64,000 nt of DNA, from contig CAWEAZ010000011.1 of assembly GCA_963807155.1 (NCBI GenBank), positions 184,522-248,521 on the forward strand. Direction: 5' to 3'. The notes beneath the pieces are model-generated. The model was not told the origin of the DNA, ran no database searches, and saw only the letters and a list, made by a program, of their open reading frames with translations. Of this stretch, positions 1-7,864 are shown one piece after another. Position 1 is the stretch's first letter. Each line of letters opens with the position of its first letter. The DNA comes from JACCZX01 sp963807155 (GTDB lineage Bacteria; Pseudomonadota; Gammaproteobacteria; Burkholderiales; Burkholderiaceae_F). A program made the translations under genes and the position numbers.

Positions 1-275
1 ACAGAGGGCGTAAGGCAACGGAGAAGTGTGTGACTGCACTCCTCAAAGCGCAGAGCAATCAAAGCCGCGAAGACACGCCCACGCGGCCAGCATCGAGTTG
101 CGGCAAGCGTGCAAAGCAGGAAAGGCATGTGATCGCCACCCATTCCCGAGGCAACAGCAGCCAGACCGCCCCCGATGCCGTCGGATGACGTTTTAAAGAA
201 CCGCGCGCGCAGGTCGATCTTGATCTCAACATGACGCAAACGCGCGTCACAACGATGCGATTAAAGGATGCACCG
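1..275. other. left-edge region without a recognised gene
   Basis: No frame here gives a protein I recognise. One plus-strand frame is open from the window edge to a stop near position 186, but its composition (Arg, Ser, Thr, Pro) is not convincingly coding. The stretch just before 276 holds the ribosome-binding site of the next gene. It could include the end of a gene starting outside the window. Confidence 0.4.
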
Positions 276-704
276 ATGACCCGCAACCAACTTGTTAAGC
301 AACTCGCGGAAATATCGACCCGACCGATCGGCGCTGCTTCTGCTTCCGATACTGCGGCGGTAGAGCCTGTATCTAACAAGGGCCATGCCGAGGCACCGAC
401 AGAGCTCTTCGTATGGTTCGAGGACACCGCCGCGCGTGCGCTCGAAGGTCGCCGTGGCATCGCGGGTTTGCCCGAGTCGCTGTTGCCGATCAGCCGCGAG
501 ATGCGGCTTGTCGAACGCCGCTACGCCGAAAATCATCTGCATCTATTAAGTGCGGTTCGAATCGCGTGCCGCCAAAACGCTGCAGAGTTGATCGCATCGC
601 TCTATACCGCCGCGCTATCGGTCGGCACCGTTGCCTGGATCGGCACCGGCAAGCAGTACGCGCATACGTGGAACGACATGTACCCAGCGACTGCGACGAA
701 GTAG
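276..704 (+). CDS. hypothetical protein
   Basis: Unrecognised protein of about 142 residues. The ATG at 276 is preceded by AAGGA at good spacing, so it is preferred over in-frame ATGs at 231 and 255. The N-terminal third is Ala/Ser/Thr-rich and probably disordered. The middle is charged and probably helical, and a weakly hydrophobic segment near residues 112-128 could be a buried helix or single membrane anchor. It is followed at once by a strong terminator, so it is the last or only gene of its transcript. It lies convergent to the flagellar pair ycgR-fliT, but nothing in the sequence ties it to motility. No function is proposed. Confidence 0.6.
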   Translation: MTRNQLVKQLAEISTRPIGAASASDTAAVEPVSNKGHAEAPTELFVWFEDTAARALEGRRGIAGLPESLLPISREMRLVERRYAENHLHLLSAVRIACRQNAAELIASLYTAALSVGTVAWIGTGKQYAHTWNDMYPATATK

Positions 705-719
705 AGACAGCGTGCAAAT

Positions 720-746
720 AAAAAAGGCGCCGCTGGCGCCTTTTTT
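720..746. terminator. bidirectional Rho-independent terminator
   Basis: A perfect 12-bp inverted repeat: six A, GGCGCC, a 3-nt loop, GGCGCC, six T. It gives a hairpin with a U-tract on both strands. It lies between the convergent hypothetical gene and ycgR and serves both. Confidence 0.9.
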
Positions 747-763
747 ATTATTTAGTTAGCTAG

Positions 764-1537
764 CTATGCGGCCGCTTCGTCGGGCGGTGGACCGTTCGAG
801 CGCGCTGCAGCGTCGAGCTTGTTCATGTATCGCTGCAGCATGCGCGCAGCTGACTCGCTTAGCTCCACGAACTCGCATCCGCAACGGCGAACGCCGTCAT
901 TCGACGCCTGGACATCGTCGACGTAGCGCACGCGCAATGTGACGGTAATCTGGCCAATGTCCGGCAGATCGAGATAACAGTTTTCAAGCGTGTGATCGGC
1001 CGGCAATGAAAACTGAACCGGGTGCACGAACAACGCCAGACCGCCGACGCTCAAGTCGAGCACACGCACGGATTCGTATTGCCCTTTCTTGCCCGGCGAA
1101 GGCACCAGACATGTGGCCGGCCTCACGGCAGGTGGCTGTCTCCTGTATGCGCCGCGCCGCTGCATTCGCAACAGCTGCTGCGGCAATCGCACGCGAAATG
1201 CCGGGCGCCCCTGATGCTCGACCGCTTCGGCCGCGCCGACCGAAAACTGCAACTTGACGTTATCGAGAAACGCGACCACTACCAGTTGCTTCGACGCGTA
1301 TATCGCTTTTTGTGCCGCTGCGTCGGACGTGCGATCCAAAATGAGTTCTTCGAAGCCTTCATTTACTTCGAGCACGTTGCTAACTGTGAACCCTGCTGCC
1401 TGGTCGTAATACAACGTGACCAATACCTGCTTGTCGCGCAACTGGCGCAGCAAGCCAGCGATCTCGCTGCGCGAGTAGATCGCGAAGCGCTCGAGCTCCG
1501 GCGAATCGGGTTCCGGAAAGGGGGTCGTCAAGCTCAT
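764..1537 (-). CDS. ycgR: flagellar brake protein YcgR (PilZ domain)
   Basis: A 257-residue c-di-GMP effector. The N-terminal half fits the YcgR N-terminal beta domain. The C-terminal half is a PilZ domain with the RxxxR motif at about R128-R132 and the D-x-S-x-x-G motif at D161-S163-G166, both needed for c-di-GMP binding. In the known family, ligand-bound YcgR binds the flagellar motor and slows or biases rotation. It overlaps the end of fliT by an ATGA, so the two are translationally coupled in a leftward transcript. Length and motifs match the family, and the flhDC neighbourhood supports the assignment. Confidence 0.93.
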   Translation of the reverse strand: MSLTTPFPEPDSPELERFAIYSRSEIAGLLRQLRDKQVLVTLYYDQAAGFTVSNVLEVNEGFEELILDRTSDAAAQKAIYASKQLVVVAFLDNVKLQFSVGAAEAVEHQGRPAFRVRLPQQLLRMQRRGAYRRQPPAVRPATCLVPSPGKKGQYESVRVLDLSVGGLALFVHPVQFSLPADHTLENCYLDLPDIGQITVTLRVRYVDDVQASNDGVRRCGCEFVELSESAARMLQRYMNKLDAAARSNGPPPDEAAA

Positions 1538-1914
1538 GCGGATTCGGTATTCGACTTCGAACGCGGCGTCGAGATCAGCGGGACGATGGGTTCCAGCCAG
1601 GGCTCGGCTTGCCCTCGAATAGACGCGTCGTCGGCCAAAATCTGCCGCAGCAGAAACATGCGGCGCTCATCGTCGGCTGCGTTCAGCGAGCTGGGGCGCT
1701 CATCAGCCGCCTTCAAAATCGCAATCAAAGCACCGCAGCGCTCTTCCTGACGCTCGACTTCGATCCAATCGCCAGCGCGCGCCGCTGCGAGCATTGCGCA
1801 ACTCGACTGCGCAATGGCTTCGTAGTGCTGCAGCAAGCTCGAGCGCGCAGGCTCGGCTGCCGTCGTCGATGAGGCCTCGATCATCTCGGCCACCTCGCAA
1901 AATTCATTCGGCAT
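1534..1914 (-). CDS. fliT: flagellar protein FliT (putative export chaperone)
   Basis: About 126 residues, mostly helical, fitting the FliT family: an early segment YEAIAQSSCAMLAAARAGDW, then an alternating Glu/Cys helix, then a charged C-terminal helix. FliT is known as the chaperone of the filament cap FliD, and in enterics it also restrains FlhD4C2. The frame stays open upstream to 2169, but that part is low in protein character and crosses a terminator. The ATG at 1914 has GGGGAA just upstream and is chosen. Its stop overlaps the ycgR start. FliT sequences are weakly conserved, so the name rests on length, the motif and the context. Confidence 0.75.
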   Translation of the reverse strand: MPNEFCEVAEMIEASSTTAAEPARSSLLQHYEAIAQSSCAMLAAARAGDWIEVERQEERCGALIAILKAADERPSSLNAADDERRMFLLRQILADDASIRGQAEPWLEPIVPLISTPRSKSNTESA

Positions 1915-2023
1915 CGTGCCGTTCCCCGTCAGTGCTGATCCGTACATCAAGCTTGAGCACTGTACCGATGATGGGGTACGCGCCATCGTCCGATTGGAGG
2001 GCCGTTCCGAGCGCTTTTCGTCC

Positions 2024-2052
2024 AAAAAAAAGCGCCGGTCATAGACCGGCGC
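2024..2052 (-). terminator. leftward terminator with no annotated gene feeding it
   Basis: On the minus strand a 9-bp perfect stem (GCGCCGGTC/GACCGGCGC, 3-nt loop) is followed by eight U. There is no U-tract on the plus strand, so the orientation is clear. It sits between fliT and flhD, upstream of fliT and reading in the same direction. No recognisable leftward gene precedes it, so it ends either a small RNA or short leader transcript starting within 2053-2280, or readthrough. Confidence 0.8.
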
Positions 2053-2207
2053 GAAGGCGGGGGAGGAAACCAAATCCACATCAACCAACGTGGCGAAGCG
2101 CTCTTGCCATCTGTCCGTCCATCGACGTGACTGCGGCGCGCGGGCCTCGCACAGTTCGTTTAACGGCACGGCCGCAGCGGACTTGAATAAATTGTGACGC
2201 GGCGCGT

Positions 2208-2224
2208 GTAGGAAAAAACCTTAC
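2208..2224. promoter_or_regulatory. inverted repeat in the flhDC leader, resembling an Rcs-type box
   Basis: GTAGGAAAAAACCTTAC is a near-palindrome: GTAGG on the left, CCTTAC on the right, A-tract centre. It lies about 145 bp before flhD. It resembles, from memory, the enteric flhDC RcsAB box (TAGGAAAAATCTTA), with one extra central base. Which regulator would bind it here is unknown. Confidence 0.4.
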
Positions 2225-2369
2225 AAGCAGACGAGCGGCAGGCCGACAGGGTTCGTAGCGACACGCTGATTCAACGAATTGAGCCGGTTTCCCACAATGG
2301 CGTCACTTCGAAACGCAACGAATCGAACCACACCAACACCGACTCAACCGCGAACCAGGAGCAACATAG

Positions 2370-2720
2370 ATGAGCACGATCGCAGCCAGCAACGAACAAC
2401 TTCTGCAGGAAATCCGCGAAGCCAACTTGGCCTACCTAGTTCTGGCGCAGCACATGATTCGTGCCGACAAAGCGCAAGCGCTGTATCGCTTGGGTGTTTC
2501 TGAAGAAGTCGCAACGATCATCGATCAGTTAAGCCCCGCGCAATTGATGAAGATTGCGGGGTCGAACCAGTTGATCCTGCGATTTCGATTCGACGACGAT
2601 ATGGTCTGGAACCTTTTGACCAGCCATTCGAAGCCGAAGTCGAGCGCGACCGGTGCCGCCGTCGCCGGCCTGCATGCCAACATCGTGATGGCCGGGCAAT
2701 TGGCCAACGTGACCGCGTAA
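2370..2720 (+). CDS. flhD: flagellar master regulator subunit FlhD
   Basis: A 116-residue helical protein matching FlhD along its whole length, including the EIREANLAYLVLAQHMIRAD segment near the N-terminus and LSPAQLMKIAGSNQLILRFR in the middle. With FlhC it forms the FlhD4C2 activator that recruits sigma-70 RNA polymerase to class II flagellar promoters. The start has AGGAG 8 bp upstream. flhC follows after 28 bp in the same operon. The long leader holds an inverted repeat (2208-2224), consistent with heavy upstream regulation. Confidence 0.96.
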   Translation: MSTIAASNEQLLQEIREANLAYLVLAQHMIRADKAQALYRLGVSEEVATIIDQLSPAQLMKIAGSNQLILRFRFDDDMVWNLLTSHSKPKSSATGAAVAGLHANIVMAGQLANVTA

Positions 2721-2748
2721 CTTCGAAACCGCCGGCAAGGGAATCATC

Positions 2749-3297
2749 ATGCGTATCAAAAGCATCGTCTCCGAAAGCAAGCAGATCCAGCGTGCGATCG
2801 CGTTGATCAAGCTCGGTGCACGTCTGCAAGTGCTGGAGTCGGAAACCGATCTGTCCTACGAGCGCCTGTTGCGTCTGTACAAGGAAGTCCAGGGCGAATC
2901 ACCGGCGCGCGGCATGCTGCCTTTTTCGACCGACTGGTTCATGACCTGGCAGCCGAACATTCATTCGTCGCTGTTCCTGAACATGTACGAGTATCTGGAC
3001 AAGACCAGCGAGCTCGAAGAGATCGACGGCATCATCAAGGCCTACGAGCTGTACCTCGAACAGATTCGGGCGCAGGGTCTCGAGCCGCTGTTGTCGGTGA
3101 CGCGCGCGTGGCGCCTGGTGAAATTCGTCGATGCCGGTATGGTGACGCTCACTTCGTGCTGCAAGTGCAACGGCAAGTTCGTTACGCACACGTTCGAGCT
3201 CACGAAAAATTATGTCTGCGGATTGTGCGAGCCCCCGGCACGTGCCGGCAAAGGCAAGGCGCAGGTTCAAACGGGTGCACAAGAGGTTCTGCACTAG
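2749..3297 (+). CDS. flhC: flagellar master regulator subunit FlhC
   Basis: A 182-residue partner of FlhD. The four zinc-ligand cysteines of the family are present at C137, C140, C157 and C160, in the segment CCKCNGKF ... YVCGLC. An additional Cys138 sits beside the first. FlhC gives the complex its DNA-binding specificity. The start has AGGGA upstream. The reading frame is intact and full length, so the motility master switch appears functional, in contrast to many frame-damaged genes in this window. Confidence 0.96.
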   Translation: MRIKSIVSESKQIQRAIALIKLGARLQVLESETDLSYERLLRLYKEVQGESPARGMLPFSTDWFMTWQPNIHSSLFLNMYEYLDKTSELEEIDGIIKAYELYLEQIRAQGLEPLLSVTRAWRLVKFVDAGMVTLTSCCKCNGKFVTHTFELTKNYVCGLCEPPARAGKGKAQVQTGAQEVLH

Positions 3298-3314
3298 CAG
3301 AGTTCCTCCGGCCC

Positions 3315-3342
3315 AAAAAAAAGCCCGCTTCGCGCGGGCTTT
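3315..3342. terminator. terminator between flhC and the convergent PilZ gene
   Basis: Stem AAAGCCCGC/GCGGGCTTT with a 5-nt loop. An eight-A run on the left gives a perfect U-tract on the minus strand, so it is strongest for the leftward PilZ gene. The plus-strand side ends TTTGTCATTT, a weaker tract that can serve flhDC. Confidence 0.85.
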
Positions 3343-3367
3343 GTCATTTGAGCAGCTTGTTGCGGAG

Positions 3368-4177
3368 CTACGTCCTCGCGTACAACGGCACCTCGAGCTC
3401 CCGCACCAGTTGCGAAGTGACGTACGCATGGACCGCCAGTTTGTCGGTCTGGCTCAGCGCCACAAACGACACTCCCATTAGGCGCTCGCCTGTTTCGTCG
3501 GGCTTGCGCACCGGTCGTGCGCGGGCTTCGATCATCATGTCCTGATCCGCGACGGCGAGCTGAAATACGACTTTGACTTCGTCGTAGAACACGCTGAGAT
3601 CGTCGTGCAGCGCAATCGCGGCGCCGCCGGTGGACAGATCGCTAATGGTCCCTTTAACGAAGCGCCCCGATGCCTGCGCACCCGGGTAGACCATGCACGG
3701 CAGCTCGGTCTTCACCCGCGGAGCCGCACGCAGTTCACGTTTTTCGACATGCTGTTGCTGCGGCCAGCCGATATGTAAGTACTCGAACGGCTCGCTGCAG
3801 GTCTTGACGAGCGGCGCGATGAATTCATAGATCGTTTCCCCGGAGAAGCTGCGGAATCGATACATCGCACCTTCTTTAACCGGCAGCGAATCATCTTCGG
3901 GCGCGGTGACGACGATCGAATGACCCTCGTGTACGCCGATCAACTTCACCGTGACGGCGTCGGCCAGAGTGTCGCCATTGGCCCACATCCTGAGGACGCG
4001 CCAGCTCGCAAGCTCGCGCGCAGGCGTACGCCGCGAAGCGGATATCGGCGCGCCAGCAGCTGGTACTGCCGCTTGCGTTGGTGCAGAGGAAGGAACAGTC
4101 AGAGGTTCGACCAGCGTCGGCACCGTAATTGGAGTCGACTCGTCAACCACCGTTGCAACGGGCTCGGTCACGTTCAT
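3368..4177 (-). CDS. PilZ-domain protein, YcgR-like
   Basis: A 269-residue protein. Residues 1-50 are a Val/Thr/Pro/Ala-rich, probably disordered tail. Residues 55-140 form a beta-rich domain like that preceding PilZ in flagellar brake proteins. A PilZ domain follows, with RxxxR at R150-R154 and D-x-S-x-x-G at D180-S182-G185, so c-di-GMP binding is expected. It converges on flhC with a shared terminator. It is a second c-di-GMP receptor near flhDC besides ycgR and is plausibly a motility effector, but the target is unknown. Confidence 0.85.
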   Translation of the reverse strand: MNVTEPVATVVDESTPITVPTLVEPLTVPSSAPTQAAVPAAGAPISASRRTPARELASWRVLRMWANGDTLADAVTVKLIGVHEGHSIVVTAPEDDSLPVKEGAMYRFRSFSGETIYEFIAPLVKTCSEPFEYLHIGWPQQQHVEKRELRAAPRVKTELPCMVYPGAQASGRFVKGTISDLSTGGAAIALHDDLSVFYDEVKVVFQLAVADQDMMIEARARPVRKPDETGERLMGVSFVALSQTDKLAVHAYVTSQLVRELEVPLYART

Positions 4178-4316
4178 GGCTCAGGCGCGGACGTCGCGGA
4201 ATCAATAATGAATCCCAAGTTTGCGGGAGATTTCGCGGCTCGGACCCGCTGAGAAAACGTCCGCTCGCCCTTCAATTCATAGGCTAGAAGCGATTCGATG
4301 AATAACGGTGGCCGGC

Positions 4317-4344
4317 TCAAGTTAGCGGTCGCCTCAGCCGAAAG
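4317..4344 (+). promoter_or_regulatory. possible flagellar sigma-28 (FliA) promoter
   Basis: TCAA, 16 bp, GCCGAAAG resembles the FliA consensus TAAA-N15-GCCGATAA, with the spacer one base longer and two mismatches in the -10 box. It points toward the small secreted-protein gene at 4513. The flagellar neighbourhood makes it plausible, but chance matches of this quality occur. Confidence 0.28.
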
Positions 4345-4424
4345 TCTGAACGTGGACCCAGGGAGGGAGGTTGTCCTGATCCCCGCCGAGCGGCCTCTCC
4401 CTTGGGCACCACACCACACATACA

Positions 4425-4451
4425 ACCAATGCTTAGCTCATAAGCATTGGT
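4425..4451. promoter_or_regulatory. perfect 11-bp inverted repeat, candidate operator
   Basis: Arms ACCAATGCTTA and TAAGCATTGGT are perfectly complementary around a 5-nt centre, 62 bp before the small secreted-protein gene. There is no T-tract, so a protein-binding site or RNA leader hairpin is more likely than a terminator. Confidence 0.55.
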
Positions 4452-4512
4452 AACAAGGCAGACCGCGCACGCGGCTACACTCGTACGAGTCAATCATTTG
4501 TGCAACTTCGAG

Positions 4513-4713
4513 ATGAAAACATTTCTTGCAGCGGTCATAGTCGGCGCGGTCGCTATCGCTACCGGACCGACGTTCGCTCAGGAGAAGAAATCCGAACCGA
4601 CGAAGGAAGAATCGAAAAAGGCCGAAGTCAAGAAGGCTGAGAAGGAGAAGGGCGAGAAGGGCGAGGCAAAAAAGGACGATGGCAAGAAGAAGGTAAAGAA
4701 GGGCGGCTGCTAG
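4513..4713 (+). CDS. small secreted Lys/Glu-rich protein
   Basis: A 66-residue protein starting MKTFLAAVIVGAVAIA, with a clear Sec signal peptide and a probable cleavage after TFA or AQ near residue 22. The mature part of about 44 residues is almost only Lys, Glu, Gly and Asp and ends in GGC. It has no recognised domain and is probably disordered in the periplasm. An upstream in-frame ATG at 4447 would hide the signal peptide, so 4513 is chosen. Its own terminator follows. Similar Lys-rich exported peptides occur in betaproteobacteria, but I know of no function. Confidence 0.65.
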   Translation: MKTFLAAVIVGAVAIATGPTFAQEKKSEPTKEESKKAEVKKAEKEKGEKGEAKKDDGKKKVKKGGC

Positions 4714-4737
4714 ACAGCACTGTCAAACCTTCTCCAC

Positions 4738-4762
4738 AAACGGCCGCTCACGCGGCCGTTTT
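4738..4762. terminator. terminator after the small secreted protein
   Basis: Ten-bp stem AAACGGCCGC/GCGGCCGTTT with a 4-nt loop, ending in four T. It lies between the small secreted-protein gene and the convergent aldo/keto reductase. Confidence 0.85.
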
Positions 4763-4770
4763 CATTTCGG

Positions 4771-5808
4771 CTACTGGTGCCCAAGCACCGGATGCGGCTG
4801 ATATGGCGCCGCCAGCAATGCCAACTCTTCCGCACTCAGTGAAACATCGAGCGCTTGAACCGCCTGTTCGATTTGCCACGTCTTGCTTGCGCCAACGATA
4901 GGCGCACTGACTCCGGGTTGGTGCAGTAGCCACGCGTACGCGAGCGTCGCATTCGACACGCCTTTTTGCTGTGCCAACTTGCCGAGTACACCGACAACCG
5001 CGTGATCGGCGTCACGGTAGTAGTACTTCTGCGCAAGGTCATCGGTCTGCGCACGCGACGTTGCACCGCTCGCCTTTTCCGCTTTTGCATCGCGCGCGCG
5101 GTTGCCTGCCAGAAACCCTCGCGCCAGCGGGCTCCACGGCACCAGGCCGACGCCCTGGTCGCGGCACAGCGGAATCATTTCGCGCTCTTCTTCACGGTAC
5201 GCCAGGTTGTAATGATTCTGCATCGACACAAATCGTGTCCAGCCGTGACGCTGCGCGACTTCCTGCATCTTGGCGAACTGCCACGCCCACATGCTCGATG
5301 CACCGACATAGCGCGCCTTGCCCGCGCGCACGACATCATGCAGTGCCTCCATCGTTTCTTCGATCGGAGTGTCGGGATCGAAGCGGTGAATCTGATAGAG
5401 ATCGATAGTGTCGACTCCGAGTCGCTGCAGACTCCCATCGATTGCCGCAAAAATGCGCTTACGCGATAACCCACTCATGTTCGGCCGCTCTACCGACTTT
5501 CGCGCTGCCGCGTTGCCGCCCTTGAACGCAAGATCGACGGGGTGATAAACCTTCGTCGCGATTACGATTTCGTCGCGCGGCGCGAGCTCGCGCAGTAACC
5601 GCCCGGTGACCTGCTCAGATACTCCAGCCGAATACATGTCGGCCGTATCGAACAAGTTGACGCCAAGCTCGATCGCGCGCTGCACGATCGGTCGCGCCGC
5701 CTCCTCGCCGAGGGTCCATGGACGCCACTCGGAGCTACCGAACGTCATCATGCCGAGTGCGATGCGTGACACTTTGAGGCCACTAACACCGAGATTGACG
5801 TACTCCAT
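4771..5808 (-). CDS. aldo/keto reductase
   Basis: A 345-residue NADPH-dependent aldo/keto reductase. The family signatures are visible: LFDTADMYSAG with the catalytic Asp and Tyr early on, a Lys in IVIATKVYHP, DLYQIHRFDP with the His, and GKARYVGASSMWAWQF. The insert RGFLAGNRARDAKAE and overall length fit the Tas/YajO-type subfamily acting on small carbonyls or sugars. The substrate cannot be read from sequence. The gene follows a small coiled-coil gene by 6 bp in the same leftward operon. Confidence 0.9.
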   Translation of the reverse strand: MEYVNLGVSGLKVSRIALGMMTFGSSEWRPWTLGEEAARPIVQRAIELGVNLFDTADMYSAGVSEQVTGRLLRELAPRDEIVIATKVYHPVDLAFKGGNAAARKSVERPNMSGLSRKRIFAAIDGSLQRLGVDTIDLYQIHRFDPDTPIEETMEALHDVVRAGKARYVGASSMWAWQFAKMQEVAQRHGWTRFVSMQNHYNLAYREEEREMIPLCRDQGVGLVPWSPLARGFLAGNRARDAKAEKASGATSRAQTDDLAQKYYYRDADHAVVGVLGKLAQQKGVSNATLAYAWLLHQPGVSAPIVGASKTWQIEQAVQALDVSLSAEELALLAAPYQPHPVLGHQ

Positions 5809-5814
5809 CTCGCT

Positions 5815-6105
5815 TTAACCCAGTCCAAGCAAGCGACCGATGCGCGCCAGATAGTCCGAGCCGGTTAATGCACCGCTTTTCAACTCGTCTCCCAATTCAT
5901 CGAGCTTGGTGCGCACCCCATGCAGGCCGACTTGCACATCAGCATGCGAAGGCTCGGCCGCACTCAGTGCTGCGCGCAGTTGTTCAACTTCAGCGCGCAA
6001 GGTCTCGACGCTGGCATCGCCCGCTCGCGCCTTCGCAAGATCCCGCTCAAGCTGATCGACGAGCTCTCCCACCTCGTCCAGATTTACGGTACGCGACGCG
6101 TTCAT
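5815..6105 (-). CDS. hypothetical small coiled-coil protein
   Basis: About 96 residues after choosing the ATG at 6105, which has AGGGGG just upstream (an ATG five codons earlier lacks this). The centre (residues 10-60) is a regular Leu/Ala/Glu heptad-like stretch, so a coiled coil is likely, and the tail ends GRLLGLG. No family is recognised. It lies 6 bp upstream of the aldo/keto reductase and divergent from the ThDP enzyme at 6161. Confidence 0.6.
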   Translation of the reverse strand: MNASRTVNLDEVGELVDQLERDLAKARAGDASVETLRAEVEQLRAALSAAEPSHADVQVGLHGVRTKLDELGDELKSGALTGSDYLARIGRLLGLG

Positions 6106-6160
6106 CACTACCCCCTTCACTTTGACGTCAAAGCGAACCTAAACCTTACACTCCCGCCCC

Positions 6161-7855
6161 ATGCCTTCCCGCACCGGCGCCCGCCTGCTCGTCGATCAAC
6201 TGCTGATACAGGGCGTCAATCACGCCTTCACCGTTCCCGGCGAAAGTTTTCTACCGGTACTCGACGCGCTGTACGACTCGCGTGACATGGTCAAGCTGAT
6301 CGTCAACCGGCACGAGTCTGGCGCCACGTTCATGGCCGAGGCTTACGCTAAGTTGACGGGCCAGCCGGGCGTTGCGTTCGTCACGCGCGGCCCCGGTGCG
6401 ACTAACGCCGCGATCGGCGTTCACGTTGCGCATCAGGACTCCTCGCCGTTGATTCTGTTTATCGGCCAAGTAGGCAACGACTTCGTCGAACGCGAAGCAT
6501 TCCAGGAAATCGACTACCGACGAATGTTCGGACAGATGACCAAATGGGTCGCGCAGATCGATCGCTCAGACCGCGTGCCGGAATTCGTTGCGCGCGCGTT
6601 TCAAGTCGCCACCAGTGGGCGTGCGGGGCCGGTCGTGCTGGCGCTGCCCGAAGACATGTTGTCGACCAAAGCTGAAGTCGGCGACGCGTTATGCCATCAG
6701 CCGGTGCTTGGCGCGCCGAGCGACACGCAGATTGCCGCACTGCGCCGCCTGCTAGGGCGTGCACAACGGCCGATAGTGATTCTTGGCGGTTTCGGGTGGA
6801 CACCGGCTGCGTGCGACAACTTCAAACGCTTCGCCGAGGCGAACTATCTTCCGGTTGCGTGCGCGTTTCGCTTTCAGGATTTGTTCGACAACCGCCATCC
6901 GAATTACATCGGCGATGTCGGCGTAGGCGTCAACCCAAAGCTTGCACAGCGCATCAAGGATGCCGATGTGATTCTTGCGATCGGGCCACGGCTGGGTGAG
7001 ATGACGACTTCGGGTTACACGTTGCTCGATGCACCTGTGCCAGCGCAGACGCTGATTCATGTGCACGCGGGGGCCGAGGAACTCGGGCGCGTGTTTCAAG
7101 CGCAGCTAATGATCAACTCGGGTTTGCCGCAATTCGCGTCGCGTCTGGCGATGATGGTGCCGATCGAGGAGCCGCCGTGGCGCGAGACCGTAGCGTCTGC
7201 GCGCGAGGAGTTGGAATCTTGGCAGCAGCGCCCTGCGGTCTACTCGCATGGCGATCCGCCACTCGATCTGTGGGAAGCGGTGCAGATCTTGTCGCGCGCT
7301 GTTCCGGAGGACGCGATCATTGCCAATGGCGCAGGCAACTTCGCCACGTGGGCGCATCGCTTCTGGCGCTACACAGGACTGCGCACTCAACTCGCGCCAA
7401 CTGCCGGTGCAATGGGGTACGGTTTGCCCGCTGCGATCGCGGCCAAGATCGCGGCGCCCGAGCGCACCGTGCTCGCACTGACCGGCGACGGAGATTTCTT
7501 GATGACCGGGCAGGAACTTGCAACAGCCGTGCAATATGGCGCAGGCGTTTTGGTGCTGGTCTTTAACAACCAGATGTACGGCACGATCCGCATGCACCAG
7601 GAGCGCGAATTTCCGGGGCGCGAACATGGCACTGCGCTCGTGAATCCTGACTTTGCGAAACTGGCGGAAGCCTACGGCGCTTTCGGTGCGGCCGTAGCGA
7701 CAACCGATCAGTTCGCAATTGCGCTATCTCAAGCGTTGGCGTTTATTCGTGAGCGCCGACTGCCAGCACTGATCGAGCTCAAGATGGATCCTGAAATCAT
7801 CACACCGAATGCAACGCTATCGGCGATCCGCGCGACGGCAAGATTGCAGCGGTGA
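6161..7855 (+). CDS. thiamine-diphosphate enzyme, acetolactate synthase large-subunit-like
   Basis: A 564-residue ThDP-dependent enzyme with the three-domain plan of acetolactate synthase and related decarboxylases. The catalytic Glu lies in VPGES at residue 28. The ThDP/Mg motif starts GDGDF near residue 441 and ends about 30 residues later with the NN pair. The middle FAD-like domain is present. The FAD-dependent AHAS, sulfoacetaldehyde acetyltransferase and oxalyl-CoA groups share this fold. There is no regulatory small subunit (ilvH) nearby, so a role in branched-chain synthesis is not supported. The gene stands alone, divergent from the aldo/keto reductase operon. Confidence 0.85.
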   Translation: MPSRTGARLLVDQLLIQGVNHAFTVPGESFLPVLDALYDSRDMVKLIVNRHESGATFMAEAYAKLTGQPGVAFVTRGPGATNAAIGVHVAHQDSSPLILFIGQVGNDFVEREAFQEIDYRRMFGQMTKWVAQIDRSDRVPEFVARAFQVATSGRAGPVVLALPEDMLSTKAEVGDALCHQPVLGAPSDTQIAALRRLLGRAQRPIVILGGFGWTPAACDNFKRFAEANYLPVACAFRFQDLFDNRHPNYIGDVGVGVNPKLAQRIKDADVILAIGPRLGEMTTSGYTLLDAPVPAQTLIHVHAGAEELGRVFQAQLMINSGLPQFASRLAMMVPIEEPPWRETVASAREELESWQQRPAVYSHGDPPLDLWEAVQILSRAVPEDAIIANGAGNFATWAHRFWRYTGLRTQLAPTAGAMGYGLPAAIAAKIAAPERTVLALTGDGDFLMTGQELATAVQYGAGVLVLVFNNQMYGTIRMHQEREFPGREHGTALVNPDFAKLAEAYGAFGAAVATTDQFAIALSQALAFIRERRLPALIELKMDPEIITPNATLSAIRATARLQR

Positions 7856-7864
7856 TCCGCGCGT

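Larger units (their letters stand above)
4178..4512. other. 335-bp intergenic region with promoter-like and inverted-repeat elements
   Basis: The region lies between the divergent PilZ gene and a small secreted-protein gene. No coding frame is convincing. It carries a sigma-28-like sequence (4317-4344) and a perfect 11-bp inverted repeat (4425-4451), both upstream of the rightward gene and listed separately. Confidence 0.6.

Noticed and set aside
1022..1750. 242-codon plus-strand open frame across ycgR and fliT
   Set aside because: Antisense to two motif-supported flagellar genes with ATGA coupling; no start signal of its own.
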